Shown one piece after another: positions 55,568 through 64,000 of a stretch of 64,000 bases of DNA (position 1 is the stretch's first letter; every line of letters begins with the position of its first letter). The notes under the pieces are model-generated. The model searched no databases. It saw only the letters and a list, made by a program, of their open reading frames with translations, and was not told where the DNA came from. Origin of the DNA: Allomyces macrogynus ATCC 38327 (lineage: Eukaryota; Blastocladiomycota; Blastocladiomycetes; Blastocladiales; Blastocladiaceae); the NCBI GenBank assembly GCA_000151295.1, contig GG745329.1, positions 1,224,427-1,288,426 of the forward strand. The letters are read 5' to 3'. Made by a program: the position numbers and the translations under genes.

Positions 55568-58500
55568 ATGATGCGCAACTCCCTCCCGTTGCTCGGGTCC
55601 AGTGCCGAGTCGCTCAGTGCCGACGTCGACGCCAAGTCCACATCACCACCGTCATCATCGTCATCCCCATTGTCGAGTCGTTCACGCTCGGCCGTCTCGC
55701 CGCGATCACGCAAGGCCGCATCCTCGACCAATCTCGCCACTCTCCCGCCGCTCGACCCGCCGCCGCCGCTGCACCGCACCGTCTCCATCAACGCCCTCGC
55801 CGACGACTTTCTGACGTTTGCCGCCGATCCGGGCGCCGCCATTGAGCTGCGGTCCTATTTGGTTGAGTCGACGCTGCCGACCGTCGTGCTCGCGCTCGAA
55901 CGGCTCCTTGCCGAGGTCGAGCGCAAGCGCGCGGCACCACCGTCATGGGCCGGGTCGCTGCCGGTCGACCAACACGACCATCTCGCGTGTCAGTTTGACC
56001 CGATCGTGTGGCTCGCGCAATTCCTGTTCCGCAACAACCCGAGGTACTCGACTGCGCTCCATTCGTCGAGTTACTCGAAGAATCTGCGCGCCGTGTCAAA
56101 TGCCCTGCATGATCGCTTTTTTGAGCTGCAGGAGGACCGAATGGCGAGGCTCAAGGCTGCGCAGGAGGAGCGAGAACGTGAGCGCGAGCGGAAGCGCGTG
56201 CTGAAGGTGATTTCAGCTGAATCCTTGCCGAAGTCGGCCCAGTTTCTCATTTTTGGTATTTCTGGCTAGCGCCTCGCATTCGAGGAAAAGCGCAAGTCGA
56301 CCGCCGAGCTCACGGCCGCTGTCTTCCGCCGCCTGCAGTCGCTGCAGTCGAATAACGAGCCACTCAAGCTTCAGTACTTGGTTCGTTCTCCTCGGCACGA
56401 CGCGGCCTACGTCTATGGCGCAGCGCTCATCTCCACCATCACATTAGCTCTCCGTCCTGCGACAAGTTGGCCAGTCGCCCGGCGTTGTCATCAATTCCAG
56501 CCTCAACACGTCCATGCAGGCGCTCGACGACTCGCTCCTCGAGCTCTGCCAGCTGGCCGAGGCCGACGACGCGAGCGACCCGCACGCGCTGCTGCAGCAC
56601 GTGTCGGACGTGTTGATGCATTGGACGCAGCAGGACTTTCAAACGTTCCTTACGGAGCTGACGCTGTGGATGAACAACCAAGAGCGGCAGCTCGAGGACA
56701 AGGCGCTCGCCGCGCTCGTTGGCGAACTGCGCGGGTCCGGCGCCGATCTCTTGGACACGCTCATGCAGCAGTTGATGGGTCCCGGCGCGGAGGGCGCAGG
56801 AACGGGCGGCGACGGCAGCGGGAACGAGGCGGGGGTCTTGCCAGGCGACATGGCCGACGAATTGCGCAAGCTGGATCTCGCAACGGCAACCAACGAGCAG
56901 ATTGGCGGCGTCCTGAAAAAGGTGGCGCTCTTTTCGGTCGGCAGCGTCGCCAACCTGATGCGCCGGCTGCACGAGGCCGCCAAGGAACGACCCGTCGCTG
57001 CCGCCGACGACAGTGCTGGGCCTGCCGAAGATGCTGCCGACGGCGACGACAGCACTGCACTCGACGAGCCGCTGGCCGAGGACATGACCATGGTGCGCAA
57101 GGCCAAGCTCAAGCTCCTGTTTGCCGCGCTTGACAACGACCATTCCGGCATGTTGCTCTCGCGCGACGTGAATGCGCTGCTCGTGCAGGCCGGGCAGTCG
57201 CTCGATCGCGATCTGAGCCACGCCGTCGTGCAAATGAAACTCGCGATCCCGGTGCTTGCCATACTCACGCACACGATTCAGGCCGACTACTTTGTCGACT
57301 ACTTTTCGCGCAAATTGAGCGGCTTGACCGACTCAGAGTTTGCGCAGGTCATGCGCGCGCTGCACGATACCGCGCGCGAACCGGCACCGCTCGTGGTCGG
57401 CAAGAGCGTGCAGGACCACGAGGCGCGGCTGTTGGCCGACCTCGACAAGCTCGGAGCCGCTGTGCACGTCGATTACCTGTCGCTGTGCAACCGGCTGCTC
57501 CGGCCGGCTGTGGATCTCGTTCGGCTCTGCCATTCGCAGAGCCACGTGGTCGTGGGGCTCTTTGACAGATCGGTCATGGTGCTCGCGTCGTCCGATCCGG
57601 CCGAGATTGGCCAGCCGATGCTCGGCGACGTGGTCGCGCACGTGGCCCAGTCGGGCGACGAGTGCACGGCCATGGTCATGCGCACGACCGACGACGGGTC
57701 TGTCAATCAGATTACCGACGCGTCGTGGGCCGAAGCCTGGCGACAACACCAGCAGAAGAGTGAAGCTGGCGGTGCCAATGCCGCCGACGCAGCCACCGGC
57801 GACGTGGCTGCAGCATCGCAAGCGCAGGCCGAGGTCCAGGTCGGCCAGGCGATTTTCGTGCCCATCAAGTCGGCCGCGGGCGAAGTGATTGGTGTGGTGC
57901 AAGTCGACGTGATGCAGTCCGTGGCCATATCCAAGAACCTGGCCACGAACCGCGAGTTCGATTTATTGACCGACGCCGATATCGCGCACGCGCGCCACTT
58001 GGCCGAGGCGCTCGCGCGCGCGATTGGGATCATGGAGCGCATGACCAAGACGGCAACGATTGCCGAGTCGTCGGCCTCGTTCATTCGCGAGCAGGCCAAT
58101 GCCACGACCAAGTTTTTCATTTTCGAGGCCGAGAAGATGTACTATGCGTGCGAGGCCGACCACGACGCGGCCACGAGCAAGCGCAGCGAGACGGGCGATT
58201 TGGCCTCGCACGTGCAGTCGCCAATGCACCCGTGCCGGTACCTGCGCCCGCCGCGGTACAGGCTTGCGCCCGTTGACCGCACGAGCGAGACCGAGTTCTT
58301 CTTTGGCGCGGCCGAGTCGCGAACCACGTCGATTCGTGGGCAGGCGACGGCCGTGCCCGTGCAGGACCAGGACGCGCAGGTGATTGCCGTCATGGTCGTC
58401 ACGTCGCTGTCGCAGTCGGCCGTGCAGCAAGAGGATATGGACGAGGTTAACAAGGTGGCCGAAGTGCTGGCGACGGCGCTGTCGAACGTGCGCAAGGCCA

Positions 58501-59181
58501 AGCCGCGCAAGCGCGAGCTCGAGGCCGAGGCCATGGACGAGGAGGGCGAGCTGATTTTCGCCAAGTTTATGCTCGACCAGATTCGCGACTCGATTAGCAA
58601 GTTGGACGCATCGGCAATTGCTGAGCTCAAGTCGTACAAGAAACCTCCAGTGCGGATCCCGATTTTGCTCGCGCTCTGTCCTTGAACGGGCTGACTTCCG
58701 ACGTCGCATTATTGTAGCTCACGATCCACAAGGTGCTCAAGTGTCTCTGCTACCTGTTTGGCAAGACGCCCAAGCAAGTGCGTCTGTGGAGCGACACGCT
58801 CAAGTTTATCAACATGGAGCTGCTCAAGCAAATGGTCGCGTACGACCCGACGGCGACCCAAAAAAAGGCCAAATTTGTCCGGATCCGCAAGGTGCTCAAG
58901 AGTACGGTCGCGGTCGCGCTTTCTGGCATCCTTCGAATCGCTCACTGACTGACGGACTAACTGATTGCGATGTAGCCATCCCACACGGGGACGTTAAGAA
59001 GCGCGGCAGTTTGCCGGCGCAAACTGTCTACGTGTGGCTCATTGTTTCACTCGATTTGCGCGACAAGGCGGTCCAAGCGAGGAAGCGAGCGCAGGGCGAC
59101 TTGGCCAATAGTATGTCGTCGAACGGCAACGAAACGGAGCCCGAGGGCGAAGACGACGAGGAGCGCGACGACGAGGACTGA
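55568..59181 (+). CDS. EFCAB5-like EF-hand/GAF-domain protein, probably flagellar
   Basis: Large cytoplasmic protein resembling vertebrate EFCAB5, a protein linked to cilia; assignment is from overall layout. Exons 55568-56206, 56270-56380, 56448-58649, 58718-58901 and 58976-59181; 1,113 residues. Ser-rich start; SINALADDFLTFAADP and RSYLVESTLPTVVLALERLL; a long Glu/Arg helix (QEERERERERKRVLK) continuing over intron 1; VSDVLMHWTQQDFQTFLTEL; an EF-hand-like LLFAALDNDHSGMLLSRDVN (~residue 455); a GAF-like domain (~560-800) with VGQAIFVPIKSAAGEVIGVV; and a second one with ATAVPVQDQDAQVIAVMVVT. The C-terminal helical module is PLTIHKVLKCLCYLFGKTPK, FINMELLKQMVAYDPT and an acidic tail. ATG 55415 would add 51 residues; 55568 is preferred because the upstream part is not protein-like. 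Confidence 0.68.
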
Positions 59182-59773
59182 TTGGCAGATCAGGGACTGG
59201 AGTCGATTGGTGGACGGGGCACTCGTGCAAATAGAAGTCTTTTGAGCAGAAAACTGTTGCGCATGACCAAGGACCACCGCGTATGTGATACTGTCGATGA
59301 AGCTCTTCAAGCAAACGTCCAGTTGTCGTGATCGGTTGTTGGTCTCCTTTTTGTTGGTGATATTGACAAGGACGCCGTTTGCGGTGGCATTGCCTTGCTT
59401 CGTTGATCAGGCTCCCTCGCCCTTCTCGGCTCGTTTTGTCTTCGTCCCTAACTCGGACCTCACAACGGCGACGACGACTGCGCTGCTCACTCACTTGCTC
59501 GTCGACAATAGCCCGAAAGACCTGCTGCAATGCCAACCGATAGAAATACCCGTAAGGATTCTGCACCATCATTCTCGCGAGAGTGCAAATCACGGTGGTC
59601 GACCACGCCGAGGCGACACACAAGCAGCGAAGTCCAATGAATCAATCTCGTGCTGGCGTCCCGGTCCTTCTCCACCGGTTCCTGGTGTAGGTTCTCGCCG
59701 CCGGCAACCTAAGAAGCAAGTCGACCCCCCACGCGACAAAGACGATGCCGCTGACGAGGTCGAGGACGAAACG
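59182..59773. other. intergenic region upstream of the RBBP4-like gene
   Basis: An in-frame acidic stretch ([13 protein letters not shown]) directly upstream of ATG 59774 resembles RBBP4 N-termini. A short upstream exon could therefore exist, for example from an ATG near 59637. Confidence 0.45.
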
Positions 59774-61565
59774 ATGGCTCAAGGCGTCGAGAAGCCCGAG
59801 GAGGTCGAAGACCGTGTGATCCAGCACGAGCACCGCGTCTGGAAGCGGCACATGCCGCTTCTTTACGACCTGTTTGTCCCACATTGCCTCGATTGGCCAA
59901 GTTTGACGGTGCAGTGGCTGCCAACGGTGGAAGAGTACGCGCGGCTCACGCTTCACGTTGACATGGAGGTGCACTGTACTGCGTGCTAACCAGCCATGGC
60001 GTCATTTCGTGGGATTAGGTACGACGGGCGCGACTACGTGACGCAAGACGTGCTCTTGGGCACCAATACGTCGAGCCTCGAGCCCGACTACATTTGCATC
60101 GCGACGGTGCAGCTGCCACGGGGCGACATGGACGACGACGCGCGCAAGTTTGACGACGAGCGTGGAGGTGCGTCAAATCGACCTGTTGAGAGGGCTGTTG
60201 GTCGCGACTCACGCCAAGAACTCGTCGAAACAGAGGTGGCGGGCTACGGCCTGGTCAACGGGAAAGTGTCGGTCAAGCAGCGCATTCCGCACCAGGGCGA
60301 GATCAACCGGTTCGACTTCATTTTCGTCTTGGGACGCGGGACAAGCTCGACCGGTCCCTGACGCGCTATTTTATCCTTAGTGCGCGCTTCATGCCGCAGT
60401 GCCCGACGATGATTGCGACCAAAACTGTCTCTGGCGACGTGCACATTTACGACCGCAGCAAGTTTCCATCACAGCCGAACCCGAACAAGCTCGACTTCAC
60501 GCCAACTTTGCGGCTTTCGGGCCACTCGGAGGAGGGGTTCGTGGCCGGGTTTGATTCCTTTCTGGTGATCTTGAACTGACTGAACGCGCTCTTGGTTTGA
60601 CACGTCCCCAGTTACGGCTTGTCATGGTCAACCGTGACCGAGGGCCACTTGTTGAGCTCGTCGCAGGACGCGACGATTTGTCACTGGTACGGCGGTCTCT
60701 CACCGCTTCGCTCCGTTGGTAGCCGATCTGAACGTCTTTGGCACCGTTGTAGGGACATCAATGCACCACCCACCGAGCCTCCCGCAAAGCGCTCTCGAAA
60801 AGCGGAGGCGAGCAGTGCCCAAACGACGAACTCGGTGCGCCCGCTGCGCGTGTATCGTGGGCACTCGTCGGTGGTCGGGGTGAGTCGGTTGCCACCGCTC
60901 TTGCGAGAACCTGCCTGCACCAAGACTATGCTAACCTCGCTCTCTTCGCCGTTTAGGACGTGTCGTGGTGCGACCACGAAGCCAACACGTTCGCATCGGT
61001 CGGCGACGACCGCCAACTGCTGATCTGGGACGCGCGACGGCCCAAAGCACCTGCCCAGGCAAAACCCCAGGCGCATACGCACGCGATCAATGCTGTCGCG
61101 TTTCATGCGCATGTTCCCCACCTGCTCGTGACGGGCGGGAGCGGCTGCAAGGTGCGCGTCTGGGACCGGCGGCAGTTGACGCGACCGACGCACTCGTTCA
61201 GTGGCGCGCACGTTGCTGACGTGACGCACGTCAGCTGGAGCCCGCACCACGCGGACGTGCTCATGTCGGCGGGCGCTGACCGACGCGTCATGGTGTGGGA
61301 CCTGAATGCCGGCGCCGGCGCCTCAGACGCGTCCGTGGTGAATGGATCGAGGAAGGAGCAGGGGTGCGACGCGATCCCGGAGCTCATGTTCATCCACGGC
61401 GGACATTCGGACCGTGTGTCCGACGCGGCGTGGAACCCGGTCATGCCGTGGGTCGTAGTGTCGGCGTCCGAAGACAATGCGTTGCAGGTTTGGCAAGTGG
61501 CGGGTCCGTTGAGGAGCGGTGTGGCGGGGACCGCGGCGGACGCGGCGTCCGGCTCGAAGGATTGA
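59774..61565 (+). CDS. RBBP4/RBBP7/Msi1-type histone-binding WD40 protein
   Basis: Histone H3-H4 chaperone subunit shared by CAF-1, histone acetyltransferase, deacetylase and PRC2-type complexes. Exons: 59774-59934, 60019-60167, 60234-60309, 60381-60536, 60612-60686, 60753-60879 and 60957-61565; 450 residues against about 425 in RBBP4. The N-terminal helix [20 protein letters not shown] and [10 protein letters not shown] are diagnostic of the family. Then [116 protein letters not shown] and later repeats ending DNALQVWQV. All six junctions restore conserved WD40 sequence. Inserts: [16 protein letters not shown], and a Gly/Ser loop near residue 375. The last repeat's PF-loop is not obvious. 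Confidence 0.95.
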
Positions 61566-61983
61566 AAGAATACAATGTTGCACGTCATCTCCACCCGAAT
61601 TTGGAGTGAAATTGGCAGCCGGAAAACAGCCAATGGACCCTTGCCGATGCGATTGGAGAGTTGCTGGTGCGCGTTTGCCTATGTCGTGGAACTTCATGGA
61701 GGTCCCTGGCAACGCAGCAGACCAGTTCCACGTGATGAGAACGCACTGATGGCCTCGCCTCGCCGTGATCTATCCGCACCGCGGCGGATCGCACCACGAG
61801 TCCGACGAGCAGCCGGCACGACCACGAAGAACCAGCACCACCGCTTAGCGAGCGACGGACTTTGCAACCAGGGCCGACGTTCACTGCCAACCACGTTCCT
61901 CCGGCACCGCCCAGCGCACCCTGCCCGTTTCTTCTCCCCAGCTTCATCCCATCGTCTTCATTACCCCTCCCATTCGTGCGCGC
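61566..61983. other. intergenic region
   Basis: Between two plus-strand genes; no feature beyond presumed 3' UTR and promoter. Confidence 0.5.
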
Positions 61984-64000
61984 ATGGCCTCAACAACAAC
62001 ACCAAGAGGCGGCCCGGAGTTGCACCCAGAGGCCTTCTCGTTGCCACGACGCGCCTCGGGCCGGCCAGGATCCACGGCCAATTCGTCGAAAACCGGTCAA
62101 GCTGCCGACGCGACCCGTTCCGGCACGAAACCGAAGCCGAAAGCTGTCAAATCGCCGCCCGTCAAGAAGCCATCCGACGGCCGTGACGTGGGCTCACGGT
62201 CCCAAGATGGCCGCGTCCGCAAACCCAAGAGCGCGTCCCGTTCGGGTGCCGCAGAGCATGGTGCCGCCCCGCGAGGCCAAGGCGACAAGTCGCCCGACGG
62301 CCGCGATCGCAAGGGCGCCAAGCGCACGCCGCCTGCCGCTGCCGCGAGCAAGCCGGGATCCGCCGATTCGGCCATTGCGGCGTCACGGCCGGTTTCCAGC
62401 AAGCCAGTCGGTGGCGCCAGCAAGGTCAAGCTCACGCCAAAGGACTCGAACCCGCCGAATTGGTCGGCCGTCGTCCGGTTGGGCACGCCGCCTGCGCTCC
62501 CGGATCGGCTTACGGTCTCCCCTGCCGTCGCAGTGGACGCCATTGCGCCTGCGGCCACACCAGCCGTTCTCGCGCCATGGGACTCGACGCTCACGTTTGG
62601 CCCCTCGCTCGGCGCCTTTGATTATTGGCCACCGTCCTCTGCTACATGGAACACGTCGTACGGGGCCGCTCAATGCGAGGACATTGCACCGACCGTCGTG
62701 TCCGAGTCGCGCAACACCACGACGCTCGCGACGCAGACGGCCTCCATGGCCTATTTGCCTCCATCGGCCGATGAGGTCTCGGGCCGGCTCTCGCCGGCCG
62801 TCCAGCCCGTACTGAACACGGAGCTCCTGTTCATGTACGAGTGGCTGCGCCCGACGCCGGCGCAAATGATTGCGCGGCAGAAGCTCGTCGACAAGCTGCA
62901 AATGATTCTCGATGTGGAGTGGCCCCACCGCAGCGTTGTGGTGCACCCGTTTGGGTATGGATGAGGCTTTGGATGGTTCTTCACCTCCAAAAATGGCGAT
63001 GTTTGTTGGTTTCGACCGACGCATGCGCGTGCCCTCCCACTCACGGTGCGAAATTTCGTTTTTGCTTCCCATAGCTCATCGGTCAACCAGCTGTGCACGC
63101 GCAACTCGGACCTGGACGTGTGCGTCATGGCCACGGAACTGGCCTTGAACGGCCGCCGCCGCCACCACCATCAGAACGGCCGATACGGCAAGGGTGCACG
63201 GAACCCGCGGCCCGCGGCCCCGCTTGATCCAACCAAGCTCGTTTTCGAGATTGCTCACCTTCTTCACCAGCACGGATTTGTCGACATTGACCTCTCCAAG
63301 GTCGGCGCACGCGTGCCCGTGGTGCGGTTCATGGACCCAGAGCTCAACCTGTCGTGCGACATCAACGTCAACAACCCGATTGCGCTGCACAACACGCTGT
63401 TCATCAGACACTATGTGCGCACGCAGCACCCGCTCGTCGTTCCGCTGCTCGTGCTCGTGAAGTACTGGGCACAACGGCGGCTCGTCAACAGCCCCGATTC
63501 GATTCCAACCTACGCGTGGTACCTGCTCGTGCTCTACTACCTCCAGCAGCTTGGCGCCGTCCCGGTCATTCCCATGGAGACGATCTCGCCAGAGTTTGCG
63601 GCATGGGAAGCGGCCAACCTCGCCGCGGCGCACCAGGCTGCGACCGAGGTGAAAGCGCCGGAACCTGTGACGCCGCCCGTCATGCCACTTTCGGGCCCGC
63701 CGTCGCATCGCGCGCTCGCGCACACGCCACACATGGACGTGCGCGGGACCAAGTACTCGCTTGCCGATTTGTTCTACGGGTTTTGCCGGTTCTTTGCGCT
63801 CGAACTCGACTTTGACGCGGTCGTCGTTGGTTTGCGCGGGACCGTCGCGGTCGATTGGGACGCCGTGCGCACCATGGTCCCGAGCCACGACCGCGACGCG
63901 GCCGAGCGGCAATTCGCCGACCGTAGCATCATCGCCAAGTGCCTCAAGCTGTGGGCGGCCGCACAGTTGCCGCAGCATGACTATCGCCCGCTGTGCATTG
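61984..64000 (+). CDS. Cid1/TUTase-type terminal nucleotidyltransferase, 3' end outside window
   Basis: Non-canonical poly(A)/poly(U) polymerase of the DNA polymerase-beta fold, adding nucleotides to RNA 3' ends. Exons 61984-62954 and 63075 onward; the frame is open at 64000, so it is partial. An N-terminal Lys/Ser/Ala-rich disordered region (~1-210) precedes LNTELLFMYEWLRPTPAQMI, LVDKLQMILDVEWPHRSVVV, then HPFGSSVNQLCTRNSDLDVC: the GS(x)8-SDLD nucleotidyltransferase motif, split by the intron, with two catalytic Asp. The third carboxylate strand is LSCDINVNNPIALHNTLFIR. The central domain has VVPLLVLVKYWAQRRLVNSP and SIPTYAWYLLVLYYLQQLGA. A Thr/Pro-rich insert (~63620-63730) precedes KYSLADLFYGFCRFFALELD, the start of the PAP-associated domain. 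Substrate nucleotide (A or U) cannot be told. Confidence 0.9.

Overview
The window is GC-rich nuclear DNA from a eukaryote with intron-dense, closely spaced protein genes on both strands. I recognise about 20 conserved genes and several of unknown function. The gene set suggests a fungus that keeps a flagellum. Fungal-type markers include calmodulin ending in MMMSK, a PHO88/SND3 protein, Tom5, a NEDD4/Rsp5-type ligase and a tyrosinase. Ciliary markers include a complete meckelin (TMEM67) and an EFCAB5-like EF-hand/GAF protein. A zoosporic lineage such as Blastocladiomycota fits best, but that is inference. I see no tRNA, rRNA, CRISPR array, insertion sequence or transposase gene.

Layout: 0-12 kb holds a possible FLYWCH-like fragment, glycogenin (+), cytochrome c oxidase subunit 5/IV (-), an RCHY1-like E3 ligase (-) and a 1,090-residue protein of unknown function (-). 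13-17.3 kb holds a small secreted protein, QCR7 and PHO88/SND3 (all +). 17.4-24.4 kb holds meckelin (-), Tom5 (+), a small unknown (-) and a cysteine-containing secreted protein (+). 24.7-34.8 kb holds an unresolved gene, a LAMTOR1/p18-like gene (-), RPS2 (-), a second unresolved gene and proteasome alpha-3/PSMA4 (-). 35.4-46 kb holds phosphoglucomutase (-), a full ABCC transporter (+) and a membrane-anchored tyrosinase (-). 46.4-64 kb holds a small unknown (-), calmodulin (+), a short repeat-motif protein (+), an unknown (-), the C2-WW-HECT ligase (+), the EFCAB5-like protein (+), an RBBP4/Msi1-like WD40 protein (+) and the 5' part of a terminal nucleotidyltransferase (+), cut by the window end.

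Genes are monocistronic; neighbours do not form an operon or pathway cluster. Functions include carbohydrate storage (glycogenin, phosphoglucomutase), respiratory chain (COX5, QCR7), mitochondrial and ER protein targeting (Tom5, SND3), ubiquitin-proteasome (RCHY1-like, HECT, PSMA4), Ca2+ signalling, TORC1/lysosome (LAMTOR1-like) and flagellum.

The most unusual signal spans all genes. The 5' splice sites are mostly GTGCGT or GTACGT-like, with C at +4 and G at +5, not the usual GTAAGT or GTATGT. Most introns are 60-80 nt, several contain CTGAC 15-50 nt before the acceptor, and acceptors are usually CAG or TAG. Exon coordinates below were placed by hand from reading frames, homology and these signals.
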